Source: Kibdelosporangium aridum (GTDB lineage Bacteria > Actinomycetota > Actinomycetes > Mycobacteriales > Pseudonocardiaceae). Taken from it: a DNA stretch of 64,000 nt. The stretch spans positions 1 to 64,000 of the forward strand of contig NZ_FWXV01000023.1 of the NCBI RefSeq assembly GCF_900176515.1, given 5' to 3'. The position numbers were made by a program, and so were the translations under genes. Of this stretch, positions 7,783 through 16,812 are shown piece by piece. Under the pieces are notes generated by a model, which had not been told where the DNA came from, made no database searches, and saw only the letters and a list, made by a program, of their open reading frames with translations. The first letter of the stretch is position 1. Every line of letters begins with the position of its first letter.

Positions 7783-8592
7783 TCATTTCGCCGGGGTGAA
7801 GCCGCCCCGGACCGCGAAGGCACCGCCTGTGGCCGTGGCTTGCGCGCGATAGCTGTCGGCGTGGGCGTTGCGGGTGCCGGCGGCGTGGTTGTACTGGGCG
7901 GCGAAGGTGTGCTGTGCGACAGGCACGGTGCGGCCCGGCTTGAGGTCCCAGCGGTAGACCAGTGCGCCGCCGATCTCCTGCACGGTGAGAGTGAAGTCGT
8001 CGCCCGGCCCGGTCTGCCACTGGCCAGTGGCCTGGACGCCGCCGGTCTGCGTGATGCGCAGTTGCACGGTGAGCGTGGTCAGCGGCTGGGTGGTGTTGAG
8101 GGCGAGTCTGCTCTGAGCCCAGTAGATGTTGGTGTCCGGATCGATGAAGCCTTCCGACGACAGTGGCCCGTCCGAGAGCTGGCTGTCGGTGGGTGGAGCC
8201 GAGGTCGGGTTGCCTGACGTCGTCCGGCCGGTGGCCGTCCGGCCTGGCTGACTCGCTGCGGACGGCGGAGCCGAGCTGTCGGTGGCGCGGGCGGAGTGTG
8301 TGGTGCTGGGAGTTCCGCTCGGGCTCGGGTCGGCGGGAGTCGTCGCGATGTCCGGGGGCGTCGGCGCGGTCTGGAGGATGGCGGCGACGGCGAGTCCGGC
8401 AGTTGCCAGAATGCTGGCTGCGGCGAAGCCGGCGAGCGTCACCTTGGACCAGGACGTCGCGATGCCTGACGTCCGGGGGCGGCGGCCGGTGGCACCGGCC
8501 ATGCCGCGTTCCAGGCGTGCCTGCATCTGGGCGCGATTGGGCTGGTGTGCCTCGGCGGCCTCGCGCAGTTGCCTGCTGATTTCCTCGTTCAC
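7783..8592 (-). CDS. Membrane-anchored protein coupled to ECF sigma factor
   Basis: A 269-residue protein with a roughly 45-residue cytoplasmic N-terminus, one membrane segment near residues 48-70, a Ser/Thr/Pro-rich linker (about 72-150) and an extracellular C-terminal domain rich in aromatic and beta-forming residues. The GTG start at 8592 overlaps the sigma stop codon (GTGA) and has a GGAGGAG ribosome binding site. The topology and coupling suggest it holds or tunes the sigma factor in response to an external signal, but I see no recognised zinc anti-sigma motif. The outer domain might bind a polysaccharide, given the nearby GH74 gene; this is inference. Pseudogene-like frames upstream of the start are not used. 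Confidence 0.7.
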   Translation of the reverse strand: MNEEISRQLREAAEAHQPNRAQMQARLERGMAGATGRRPRTSGIATSWSKVTLAGFAAASILATAGLAVAAILQTAPTPPDIATTPADPSPSGTPSTTHSARATDSSAPPSAASQPGRTATGRTTSGNPTSAPPTDSQLSDGPLSSEGFIDPDTNIYWAQSRLALNTTQPLTTLTVQLRITQTGGVQATGQWQTGPGDDFTLTVQEIGGALVYRWDLKPGRTVPVAQHTFAAQYNHAAGTRNAHADSYRAQATATGGAFAVRGGFTPAK

Positions 8593-9119
8593 CGGCTCCT
8601 CCTCCCCGCCACCATGTCCCCGGCCGCTCGTACGACAAGGATGCGTTCCAGTTCGGCCAGCCCTTTCGAGGTCTGGCTCTTCACCGCGCCGACCGATATT
8701 CCCAATGCGAGCGCGGTGTCCTTCTCCGACAAGTCGAAGGCGTGCCGCAGGACGACGCAGGCCCGCTTGCGGAACGGCAACTGGCCCAACGCAGCCCGCA
8801 CGTCCACCACGGTGGCCACATCCGGGCCGTGCACCTGCTGTGGACCACGTGACCAGAACAGTGCGATCCGGCGGCGCTCGCGCGTCGCGCTGCGGATTCG
8901 TTCCCTTGCCAGGTTTGCGACCACGCCGCGGGCGTATGCCAGCGGGTGCTGGGCTTGGCGCAGTCGGTCCCAGCGTTGCCACAGGGCGATCAGTGCGTCC
9001 GCGGCCACGTCGTCGGCGGCGTCCGTCTCGCCGGTAAGGAGATAGGCGAGACGGGCCAGTTCGGCGTAGTGCTGTTCGAAGAAGTCGTGGAACTCCGCCG
9101 ACGCGTCATTGAGGAGCAT
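8589..9119 (-). CDS. SigE-family ECF RNA polymerase sigma factor
   Basis: A 176-residue sigma factor with region 2 (FHDFFEQHYAELARLAYLLTG and the following DDVAADALIALWQRW) and region 4 (LPFRKRACVVLRHAFDLSE, then an HTH ending AVKSQTSKGLAELERIL). The size matches the compact SigE-family ECFs common in actinobacteria. The ATG at 9119 gives a normal N-terminus. It overlaps the downstream membrane-protein gene and follows the GH74 gene in the same orientation with a gap of about 180 bases. It may direct RNA polymerase to genes for cell-surface or polysaccharide response; targets are unknown. Confidence 0.9.
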   Translation of the reverse strand: MLLNDASAEFHDFFEQHYAELARLAYLLTGETDAADDVAADALIALWQRWDRLRQAQHPLAYARGVVANLARERIRSATRERRRIALFWSRGPQQVHGPDVATVVDVRAALGQLPFRKRACVVLRHAFDLSEKDTALALGISVGAVKSQTSKGLAELERILVVRAAGDMVAGRRSR

Positions 9120-9298
9120 GTCGCTCGGCTGCCCTCTCCCTACCCATACGCCCTCCAAGGCGGCAACGTAGCAATGGCCGGTTACGGACCCGGATACCGG
9201 GCGCCCCCGACGGCCCGGCCGTGACCGCCGCCGGTCGGGCCGGCGCTTGCGCCGGCCCGACGAACGCCCATCGCGGATGACCGACGCGGGCCTGCTGG

Positions 9299-12037
9299 TC
9301 AGGACTGGTCGCCGTACAGCACGCCGCGGCCGTTGGTGCCCACGTAGACCCGGCCGTAGACCTCGGGGTCCCCGGTGATGACACCGCCAGCGATCCCGCC
9401 GTACTGGTTGCGGTCGTCGTTGATCCGCGTCCAGGCGGTGCCGCCGTCGGTGGAACGGAAGATGCCGGCAATGCCGTTCACCGTGCCGATGAGGTAGAGG
9501 GCGTGGTAGCGGGCACCGGGGGCAGCCTTGCCGAAGCCGACGGCGGCAGCACTCTGCACGCCGCTCAGTTTCGTGAAGCTCGCCCCGCCGTCGGTGGAGT
9601 GCGAGAGCCCGCCGCCACCCGCGATCCACAGATCCCCGGCGACACCCGGGGTCGCCTTGAGACGTTCGCCGGCCACACCCGTGGCACGGGCGGTGAAGCT
9701 CCTGCCGCCGTCGGTGCTGGCGAACAAGGTGCCTCCGCTGAGCGCGTAGAAGGAGCCCGCCGTGGAGCGGTCGGCCACCACGGCCGTGCCCTTGGGCAGG
9801 CCGGAAGACGCCGTCCAGGTCTTGCCCCGGTCGGTGGAGACGTGAGGCACCTGCCCGGATGCAGTCCACACCACAGTGCCGCCGTCGGCCGAGATCGCTA
9901 CGGTGCCGCCGCCCGCGGCGCTCACCGGAGCACCGGCGAACGGCGTCCAGGTGACGCCGCCGTCGGTGGAGTAGGCGCCGCGCTGTTCGTCGCTGTAGCC
10001 GACGCGTACCACGATGTTCGGCTTGGCCTGCGCGAAGTCGATGCCGGTGGTGTTGCTGAAGCGTGGTCCGGACGAGGCCCCGGCCGGCACCTTGTTCAGG
10101 TCGTCGTGGCGGAATCCGCCGATGTCGCCGAGTGCGCTGATCAGTTTGCCGCCGGGCGGCGCGACCAGGCCGAGTACCGCGGTCTCTTCCAGCCCTTTGA
10201 CCGGAATCGTCCAGTGCGTGGGGCGTCCACTGTCCGCCGCGGTCACGTCCTTGCTTGCCCACAAACCGGCTCCGGTGCCGTACAGGACATGCCCAGAGTC
10301 GAACGGGTCGATGGCCAGCGCGCCCATCCAGTGGCCGATGCCGGTGCCGACGTACGGCGCCGCGGAGGCGTCCCGGACGGACGTGGCCCCGAGGGCCTTC
10401 CAGGTGGCGCCGCCGTCGGTGGAGCGGTACAGCTCGTCCGAAGGCCACCAGCGGTCGAGGGTGGTGACCATCACCGTGGCCGGGCGCTGTGGGTCCACCG
10501 CCAGCCCGGCGTAGCCGAAGCCGTCACCGGGGATCGGCGAAATGTCCTTCCAGGCCCCGCTGGACGGCGTGTGCTTCCACACCGAACCGGCCTTCACCCC
10601 GTTCGGGCCGGGGGTGTCGGTGTAGGTCACGTACAGCGAACCGTCACCGGACAGCACGCCGTGGTGCGGCAAGTGCCCGGTGGGCTGGCCTGGCACGGCC
10701 TGCCAGGTGCTGCCGCCGTCGGTAGAGCGGTACAGCGAGGTGGTCTTGTCGGCGACACCCACGTAGATCGTCCTGCTGCCGGCGGGCCCGAAGGTCACGA
10801 AGGACAGGCCCACCCCGCTGCTGCCGCCGTCCTTGACGGGGAAGCTGCTGACCTGGCTCCACGTCACGCCGTAGTCGGTGCTACGCCACAGTCCGTTCTT
10901 GCGAGTTCCCAGGTACAGCGTGCCGTGGTTGGCGGGGTCGATCGCGAGCCGCTCACCCATGGACCGGCCGTCCTCATTGCTGCCCAGTTTGAACGGCAAG
11001 CCGGTGCGCTGGAAGGTCCTGCCTTGGTCGGTAGAGCGCAGGATCGCGCCGTTGCCCGCCCACTCGTTGGTGTAGGTACCGGTCGCGAGGTACAGGCGCT
11101 CGGGGTCGACCGGGTCGGTCGCCACACTCTCGATGCCCAGCATGTTCCAGTCCGCCACCCAGTCGGTCAGCGGCACCCACTGGCCGGCCCTGCCATCCCA
11201 GCGGTACGCGCCGCCCATGTCGGTGCGCGCGTACAGCAGGTCCTTGCGGTTGGGGTTGAAGACAAAGCCGGTGACGAAACCGCCGCCCGCGATCTGGACG
11301 TTGCGCCAGGTGTAACTGCCCGAACCGGGCGCCAGCCGGGACGTCGACGGCGTGGACGGTGTGGTGGACGCGCTGTGGGAAGGCCCCGACGCCATGGCGG
11401 CCACCGTGGGAGCCGAGGGGGTGGCGACTGTGACAGCCCTTGTCACCTTCCACTGCTGGACGGTGCCGCCCCGGTCGGTGGACTGGATGACCGCCTGGCC
11501 GTCGGCGCCGGAGCCGTCGTTCACACCCAGGACCATGCCAGTGCTGCGCGAGACGATCTTCACCGCTCCATCGCCGACATCGGTGAGTTTCCACTGCTGA
11601 GTGGCGGCGCCGGTGTCCGACTGCTGTTCGACGTTGGCCTGCGCCGTCGAGCCGCTCGGTACTCCCAGAACCTTCCCGCTGTTGTGGTTGACCAGCTGGC
11701 AGTAGCCGCCGCCCACGGGCTTCACCCGCCACTGCTGGCTCGCGGCACTGGTGGAGCGCTTCTCCTGCTGGATCCGGACGCCGTCCGCGTTGTCCGCCCC
11801 GGCGACGTCCAGCGCGTTGCCGCTGTGCACCGAGACGAACTCGTAGTAGGCGGCGTCGTCGATCGTCATCGCTTCCGGGTCATCCCGCATGAACAGCAGA
11901 TAGGGACCGACAAGCGCCGACACGCCCAGTGCCAGGGCGATCGCCGTCCAGCGCCCGCGGTGGCGCCTGCGTCGCTGCGGCACCGCGCCACCGCTCCGAC
12001 GCACCTGCCGGCCCGCAGTGGACTCGGTCTCACTCAT
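9299..12037 (-). CDS. Membrane-anchored GH74 xyloglucanase with ricin-type lectin domain
   Basis: A 912-residue protein. A basic N-terminus and one membrane segment (about 30-50) are followed by a ricin B-type carbohydrate-binding trefoil (about 62-200, QQW repeats), a Ser/Thr/Pro linker (about 205-240) and a C-terminal GH74 domain. The GH74 part has many BNR/Asp-box repeats (RSTDGGxTW) forming tandem beta-propellers. Its start motif ARTDMGGAYRW holds the expected catalytic Asp, and LDRWWPSDELYRS holds the second. GH74 enzymes cut the glucan backbone of xyloglucan, a plant cell-wall polymer. The protein is probably tethered outside the membrane, because no clear cleavage site follows the hydrophobic segment. 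The sigma factor downstream could be co-regulated. Confidence 0.88.
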   Translation of the reverse strand: MSETESTAGRQVRRSGGAVPQRRRRHRGRWTAIALALGVSALVGPYLLFMRDDPEAMTIDDAAYYEFVSVHSGNALDVAGADNADGVRIQQEKRSTSAASQQWRVKPVGGGYCQLVNHNSGKVLGVPSGSTAQANVEQQSDTGAATQQWKLTDVGDGAVKIVSRSTGMVLGVNDGSGADGQAVIQSTDRGGTVQQWKVTRAVTVATPSAPTVAAMASGPSHSASTTPSTPSTSRLAPGSGSYTWRNVQIAGGGFVTGFVFNPNRKDLLYARTDMGGAYRWDGRAGQWVPLTDWVADWNMLGIESVATDPVDPERLYLATGTYTNEWAGNGAILRSTDQGRTFQRTGLPFKLGSNEDGRSMGERLAIDPANHGTLYLGTRKNGLWRSTDYGVTWSQVSSFPVKDGGSSGVGLSFVTFGPAGSRTIYVGVADKTTSLYRSTDGGSTWQAVPGQPTGHLPHHGVLSGDGSLYVTYTDTPGPNGVKAGSVWKHTPSSGAWKDISPIPGDGFGYAGLAVDPQRPATVMVTTLDRWWPSDELYRSTDGGATWKALGATSVRDASAAPYVGTGIGHWMGALAIDPFDSGHVLYGTGAGLWASKDVTAADSGRPTHWTIPVKGLEETAVLGLVAPPGGKLISALGDIGGFRHDDLNKVPAGASSGPRFSNTTGIDFAQAKPNIVVRVGYSDEQRGAYSTDGGVTWTPFAGAPVSAAGGGTVAISADGGTVVWTASGQVPHVSTDRGKTWTASSGLPKGTAVVADRSTAGSFYALSGGTLFASTDGGRSFTARATGVAGERLKATPGVAGDLWIAGGGGLSHSTDGGASFTKLSGVQSAAAVGFGKAAPGARYHALYLIGTVNGIAGIFRSTDGGTAWTRINDDRNQYGGIAGGVITGDPEVYGRVYVGTNGRGVLYGDQS

Positions 12038-12369
12038 AGCAGCACTCCTTGAGTCTGCCGTGCCTCACACACGGCTCGGGGTGGCGCCACACTCCCGAGC
12101 ACGCTGCGCGACACGCAGCGGTCAGGACCGGGCAACCCAGCGTTTGATCGTCTTCGGATCTGCCCGCAAGTTGCCGCCGCTCCCCCAAAAGGTTGCCGCC
12201 CAATCCATGATTCTGTTCAGACCTCGCTGCGTGCTCGCATTCCCGGGCGTGCCGACCACGTGGTGGCTACCCGGTCTGGCCCGCACCGCACGGGGCCTGG
12301 CTCAAACACCCGCTGACCCTGCCCAGGAAGTGATCATCTGCGGGTGGCGACCTCGAGTACGAAGCGTCC
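12038..12369. other. Intergenic stretch upstream of the GH74 gene
   Basis: I find no coding potential here beyond chance frames. The part nearest 12037 should contain the GH74 promoter, but no convincing -10/-35 pair stands out. Confidence 0.4.
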
Positions 12370-12456
12370 TCACCACGCCGTGGTGGCTGGTGCGGTGTTG
12401 GCGATGTGGTATTTGAGCCCGGCCCAGATTCGTTCGACAGGGTTGAAGTGGCAAGC
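12370..12456 (-). pseudogene. C-terminal fragment of IS630-type transposase
   Basis: The minus strand reads FNPVERIWAGLKYHIANTA and stops at 12370. This is the DDE-domain tail typical of IS630-family transposases (NPVE-IW-LK motif with the last catalytic Glu). Nothing recognisable of the rest of the element remains. Confidence 0.65.
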
Positions 12457-12617
12457 CGACGTCCAGTCGCGACGATGTTCAACCGGGCAAGTTTGGCTAG
12501 ACAAACGGGCACTTCGAGTCGTTTGCCTGGCACGCCGTGGCCGCGGACGGCGATAGAGTTCCAGTCCTCACAAGTGGAACTTGTTCGTCTTTGACGTCCA
12601 CAGTGCTCGACAATGGT

Positions 12618-14174
12618 ATGCACCAAGCCGAAAGTCTTGAGAAATCGATGGACTGCACGTTTCCGTCGGTAGTAAATGGGGTTCGCTTGCTGTTCAGAGA
12701 CGGGAAAGTACGCGCCGACTACGCAGATTTCGTGGACCGTCAGATCGCTGCTGTGCGCCGTGCCCACGGCGGCGAAGAGAATCTTCCCGCCTTACACGCG
12801 GACAAACTCATTCGAACGCTTGTCGCCGCCGCGGATTCCCGGCTGTTCGGGAGTGTGCTCGCCGGTTGGCGCGACGAGGAGACTGTGGCGCGGGCGCGGG
12901 CGGACGAGCCGGAAGCCCTTGTCGAGAAGATGTTGGCCGAACTCGCTGTCCTCAGTCAGGCGGAGTTCCGGTCCGGATCGAGTGAGGTGTTCACCCGCCC
13001 CATGGGTGAGTTCCTGCACTACTACGAATCCTCGGGAACCACCGGCGACCCGGTGGCCGCGCCCAAGGCACTGGACGACCTCACCGCGAACACGATCAAC
13101 ATCGGCGAGATGTGGGGCCGGGTGCTCACCCCGACGGACACCGCACTGATCCTGATCAACGGCCCCTTCGCGCCGGCCGGGTACCAGTTCGAAAAGGTGA
13201 TGGAGTACCTGGGTGTGCTCTCGGTCCGCTTATGGGTCGACAACGTCACCGGCGACTACACCCGGATCCTGCGGTTGCTGCGTGAACTCTCGATCAGCAC
13301 ATATGTGGGTTCCCCTTCGCGTCTGCTGGAGATGCTGCATTTCGCGTACCGGCACGGAGAACCCCTGCCCCGATTCCGCCAGCTGCTGCTCATGGCCGAG
13401 CAGGCAGGCCCGTCACTGCTGCGGCATTTGGAGCGGTTGACCGGCGCGAAAGCCTTCGTGGGCAGCTTTGGCTCGTCGGAGACGGGCACGACGGCGGCCA
13501 GCTGTGAGCAGGGCAGGTTGCACCTCCAGGTGCAGAGCTACCTGTTCGAGTTGGCCGACTCCCGGGGGATCCGGCCGGTCCGTGGCGGTCAGGACGAAGG
13601 CGAACTGGTGGTCACCTGTCTCGACCTGCGCGCACGTCCCCTGCTGCGCTACCGGACCGGCGACCTGGTGGAGGTGAGCGGAACCCCCTGCCCGTGCGGG
13701 ATGGCACTCCCGGTCGTGCGGACGCTGGGGCGCGCACACGACGTCATGCGCCTCGGCGGCGACGGCGTTCGCCAGGAGGACGTGGAATCGGTGTTGTGGG
13801 CGGAAAACAGGCCCGAGGTACGGCACTTCACCGTCCTGAACTACATGCTCGTACTTCGTGGCCCTGATGTCGTATGCCTGCTCACCACCGATCGCGAACC
13901 GGAGGCGCCCGGTCTCGACGCGGTACGACGGCGTCTGGCCACCCTGTTCGACGGCCACAACCTTTCCGTACGGACAGTCTCGGCGCTGCCGCCACTGGCG
14001 TCCCTCGGTTCGTATCTCGGCTGGAAACTCTCACGACTGGTCGATCTGGACGACCCCGCGATGACCGACCGGCTTCCTCCGCCCATCGCGGAGGTCGTCC
14101 GCGTTTCGCTCGCCGAGATCGAAGCCACCACCGGTTTGCGCCCAGCGCCCCACCTGACAGAAGGAGCCCGATGA
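12618..14174 (+). CDS. PaaK-like adenylate-forming ligase
   Basis: A protein of about 518 residues in the phenylacetate-CoA ligase / coenzyme F390 synthetase branch of adenylate-forming enzymes. The phosphate-binding loop is YYESSGTTGDPVAAPK, the mid motif is FGSSETGTTAASC, and the RYRTGDLVEV segment precedes the mobile C-terminal domain. It would activate a carboxylic acid as an acyl-adenylate, and perhaps pass it to CoA, an amine or a carrier. The start is uncertain: ATG 12618 or ATG 12648 are both plausible, and neither has a strong ribosome binding site. The stop overlaps the next gene (ATGA), so it heads a coupled operon with the small Cys-rich protein, P450 and VOC genes. Its substrate is unknown. 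Confidence 0.8.
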   Translation: MHQAESLEKSMDCTFPSVVNGVRLLFRDGKVRADYADFVDRQIAAVRRAHGGEENLPALHADKLIRTLVAAADSRLFGSVLAGWRDEETVARARADEPEALVEKMLAELAVLSQAEFRSGSSEVFTRPMGEFLHYYESSGTTGDPVAAPKALDDLTANTINIGEMWGRVLTPTDTALILINGPFAPAGYQFEKVMEYLGVLSVRLWVDNVTGDYTRILRLLRELSISTYVGSPSRLLEMLHFAYRHGEPLPRFRQLLLMAEQAGPSLLRHLERLTGAKAFVGSFGSSETGTTAASCEQGRLHLQVQSYLFELADSRGIRPVRGGQDEGELVVTCLDLRARPLLRYRTGDLVEVSGTPCPCGMALPVVRTLGRAHDVMRLGGDGVRQEDVESVLWAENRPEVRHFTVLNYMLVLRGPDVVCLLTTDREPEAPGLDAVRRRLATLFDGHNLSVRTVSALPPLASLGSYLGWKLSRLVDLDDPAMTDRLPPPIAEVVRVSLAEIEATTGLRPAPHLTEGAR

Positions 14175-14671
14175 GCTCTCCCGAACCCGAACCCGAACCC
14201 GCCATGACCGATGCGGAGAAAACCCAGTTCGTCCTCGGCGTCTACTTCCGGACACAAGCGGCGATCGAGAAGTACCTCGGCGCCGACGGGCTACCCGCGT
14301 GGACCGACAGGGTGGCCACCATCAACTCCGCGGCCATGCTCAAACGCATCGAAGACCCGGCCGGCCGCGCACGTGATCTGCTGACCGGGCTGGCCACCAT
14401 GCTCGACGTCTACGGCTCCGACACGGTTCGGACCGACGAGCCGCGCAGCACGTCACTTGCTGTCCGTCGCTGCGGTATCTATGACTATCGCGAGCGCGCG
14501 CAGGCACAGGGCGTCGAGCTGACCCTGCGGCGTCCGTGTGAATACTGCGTCGATTTGCATCACCGGACGGCGGACAAGCTCGGCGTCAAGGTAGAGCACG
14601 AGTTGGGCGAGCGCAGCTGCCACTGGACCGTGCAGGTGCCCGAAGCCGACCCCGGGAAGGACCTCCCGTGA
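14171..14671 (+). CDS. Small Cys-rich protein resembling ATC hydrolase family
   Basis: A 166-residue soluble protein. The C-terminal half has the pattern VRRCGIYDYRER, a stretch of about 20 residues, RPCEYCVDLHHR, then GVKVEHELGERSCHW. This resembles the L-2-amino-thiazoline-4-carboxylate hydrolase family (Cys-Asp core, late Glu/Cys/Trp motif). It could cleave or hydrolyse a heterocycle or thio-compound, but the assignment rests on motif memory only. Both ends are translationally coupled: its ATG overlaps the ligase stop and its TGA overlaps the P450 GTG. It must therefore be made in step with them. A fold-level neighbour such as 4-vinyl-reductase-like proteins is an alternative. Confidence 0.6.
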   Translation: MSSPEPEPEPAMTDAEKTQFVLGVYFRTQAAIEKYLGADGLPAWTDRVATINSAAMLKRIEDPAGRARDLLTGLATMLDVYGSDTVRTDEPRSTSLAVRRCGIYDYRERAQAQGVELTLRRPCEYCVDLHHRTADKLGVKVEHELGERSCHWTVQVPEADPGKDLP

Positions 14672-15879
14672 CCGCGGCCGACACCCTGCCGCTGCCGTAC
14701 CGGCGTGCAGCGGGATGCCCGTTCGACCCGGATCCCAAATTCGCCGAGCTCCGCACTACGCGGCCGGTGTCGAGGGTGTCGATCAACGGCGGCGACGAGG
14801 TCTGGCTCATCACCCGGTTCGACGACGCGCGCCAAGTGCTCGGCGACGCCCGGTTCAGCAGTGAGCTGACTCCACTGGGAATCGTGCTGCCGAAGCCAGA
14901 GGACCGGACGTTGGCCGACGAGCTGCGATCGCAGCAGCCGGGGACGTTCATCGAGTGCGACCCGCCGGAGCACACCAGGCTCCGGCGGATGATCGCGGGC
15001 GAGTTCACCGAACAGCGTATGCGCGCCCTGCGGCCGAGATTCACCGAAATCGTCGAGGAGCGGCTCAACGCGATGGCCGCCGCCGGACCGCCGGTCGACC
15101 TGGTCGCCATGTTCGCCCTCCCAGTGCCCTCAATGCTTATCCGCGAACTGCTTGGCCTTGACGCGGACGGGTTCGACTTCGCCGCCCTGACCAAGATCAT
15201 GACTGACGTCATGTCCAGCCTCGAGATCCTGATCCCGGCTCGGGACGCGCTGCGCGCCGGGATGCGCGCTCATGTGGCGGCTACCAGGGCCGATCCCTGC
15301 GACAACCTGTTGGGGAGAGTGATTCGGCGGTATGGCTCGAACGTGACCGACGAAGAGCTCGTGGGTATCGGCAACCTGTTGTTGGTCGCTGGCCACGAGA
15401 CCACTGCCAATATGCTCGGTATCGGCACGTTGGCCCTGCTACGCAATCCCGCGCAGCTCGCACGACTCCGCGATGATCCGGCGATCGTCCAGTCCGCGGT
15501 GGACGAACTGGTCCGGTACGTCTGTATCCCGCACCACGGCGAGATACGCACGGCCACCGCCGACGTGCTGGTGAGCGGGACGTTGATCCGCCGTGGCGAG
15601 CAGGTGCTCGTGTCGCTGCCTTCGGCGAACCGCGACCCGGACAGGTTCGCCCGGCCGGACGAGCTGGACTTCGACCGGCCGCCACGGACCCACCTCGCCT
15701 ACGGATACGGCATCCATCACTGCGTGGGCCTGCCTCTTGCCAGGATGGAGATGCATGTCGCGTTTCCCGCCTTGCTCAAGAGGTTCCCGTCACTGAAGTT
15801 GGCGATCGGCTTCGACGAGGTGTCCTACCGCCGGTCCAACGTGACCTATGGCGTCCATTCGTTGCCGGTCACCTGGTAG
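14668..15879 (+). CDS. Cytochrome P450
   Basis: A 403-residue bacterial class I P450. The I-helix oxygen-activation motif GHETTANML is near residues 242-250. The K-helix ExxR is not obvious in its usual form; the segment reads GEIRTATADVLVSG. The heme loop AYGYGIHHCVGLPLAR has the thiolate ligand at about Cys352; the usual Phe seven residues before Cys is Tyr. It would need ferredoxin and a reductase, none of which are encoded in this operon. The GTG start overlaps the previous stop. It probably hydroxylates the product of the ligase pathway or its precursor. Length and motifs are those of a complete gene. Confidence 0.9.
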   Translation: MTAADTLPLPYRRAAGCPFDPDPKFAELRTTRPVSRVSINGGDEVWLITRFDDARQVLGDARFSSELTPLGIVLPKPEDRTLADELRSQQPGTFIECDPPEHTRLRRMIAGEFTEQRMRALRPRFTEIVEERLNAMAAAGPPVDLVAMFALPVPSMLIRELLGLDADGFDFAALTKIMTDVMSSLEILIPARDALRAGMRAHVAATRADPCDNLLGRVIRRYGSNVTDEELVGIGNLLLVAGHETTANMLGIGTLALLRNPAQLARLRDDPAIVQSAVDELVRYVCIPHHGEIRTATADVLVSGTLIRRGEQVLVSLPSANRDPDRFARPDELDFDRPPRTHLAYGYGIHHCVGLPLARMEMHVAFPALLKRFPSLKLAIGFDEVSYRRSNVTYGVHSLPVTW

Positions 15880-15889
15880 CGCGCTCACG

Positions 15890-16255
15890 ATGACAGGAGC
15901 AACAGTGCCCAACATCGCGAAGGTATTGGCGAGGGTCGTGGTGGACGACCTGGACAAGGCCATACCGCTCTACCAAGCGCTTTCCGGCGCCGAACAGGCG
16001 CAGAAGTTCGGTCACGGGCCTGTAAAACTGGCCAGTGTCGGCCCTTTCCTGCTGCTGGAGGCGGAGGGTGCCGAGGGCTACACCAATCGGACCGCGACCA
16101 TCCTCGTGTTCGACGTCGCACCTGTCGTCCGGGAAATCGAACTGGCCGGCGGCGAGATCATCGAAGGGCCGTCGGCCGGACCCAACGGGGAACGGCTGGT
16201 GGCCAGGCATCCGGACGGTTCCGTCTTCGAATACATCGCCGTCCCAAACGTCTGA
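15890..16255 (+). CDS. VOC-family (glyoxalase/dioxygenase superfamily) protein
   Basis: A 121-residue single VOC module: VLARVVVDDLDKAIPLYQAL is the first beta-alpha unit and ARHPDGSVFEYIAV is the metal-site end containing Glu. Proteins of this fold include glyoxalases, extradiol dioxygenases, epimerases and antibiotic-binding resistance proteins, so the role here is open. It starts 11 bases after the P450 stop and is probably the last gene of the ligase/P450 operon. ATG 15890 is favoured; GTG 15905 is an alternative. Confidence 0.8.
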   Translation: MTGATVPNIAKVLARVVVDDLDKAIPLYQALSGAEQAQKFGHGPVKLASVGPFLLLEAEGAEGYTNRTATILVFDVAPVVREIELAGGEIIEGPSAGPNGERLVARHPDGSVFEYIAVPNV

Positions 16256-16482
16256 GCTGTAGGTCGGCTGTGCGGTGTCAGAAGCCGGCCCCATGACCGT
16301 GACCTGCGCGTCAAGCCGCTGTCCGTTCGGCTTGCCGAGCTGCTTTCCGTCTCCCGAAAGCGGATCACGAGTCGTATCAACGACTTGCATGAGATAGCTT
16401 TCTCGACCACGTCTTCCGGTGATTTCCCACCATCGTCACGAAACCGAAAGTTTCGCGACGCGTTCAACGGAAGGACAGCTCC

Positions 16483-16707
16483 ATGTCTCAACCCGAACTG
16501 ACCACCACACTGACCGAGTTACTCGGACTTGATTTCCCACCCGTTGCCCTTGTCCATAGCAGACAGTGCGCCGGACGGCGTCGAGATGACCGGCCGACCA
16601 TGTTGAGGACCGTGGTCCTCGTCGGGCAGACGTTGAAAGCTGCGCAGACGAGAGGAATGACCGTCCGCCACGCGTTGGCGATGAATCTGGGCTCACTAGC
16701 TAGTTGA
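16483..16707 (+). pseudogene. N-terminal fragment, DUF169-like
   Basis: A 74-codon frame beginning MSQPELTTTLTELLGLDFPP, which resembles the first residues of DUF169 proteins (LTELLGL-PPVA). After about residue 25 the similarity ends and the rest is not recognisable. It looks like the remaining 5' end of a gene cut short by a rearrangement. A short real peptide gene cannot be excluded. Confidence 0.4.
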
Positions 16708-16755
16708 GGGTGTGTCTGATCTTGCCGCTTGAGCCGGGCAGGTCACGTACGAATG

Positions 16756-16797
16756 GGCCGCCCCGCCAGCGCGCGATGGACGCGGGGCGGGGCGGCC
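16756..16797. terminator. GC-rich hairpin, probable terminator
   Basis: GGCCGCCCCGC (16756-16766) pairs exactly with GCGGGGCGGCC (16787-16797). It lies just after the stop of the minus-strand MBL gene (ends 16813). There is no T-run, as is common in high-GC genomes. Confidence 0.6.
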
Positions 16798-16812
16798 GGG
16801 GTGGGTGTCGTT

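Noticed and set aside
9503..12052. 849-codon open frame on the plus strand opposite the GH74 gene
   Set aside because: It is an antisense shadow of a high-GC coding region, with low-complexity composition and no recognisable domain; the GH74 gene on the other strand has clear motifs.
16260..16480. Possible HTH fragment before the DUF169-like piece
   Set aside because: A frame reading RLAELLSVSRKRITSRI looks helix-turn-helix-like but is too short and has no start or partner segment.
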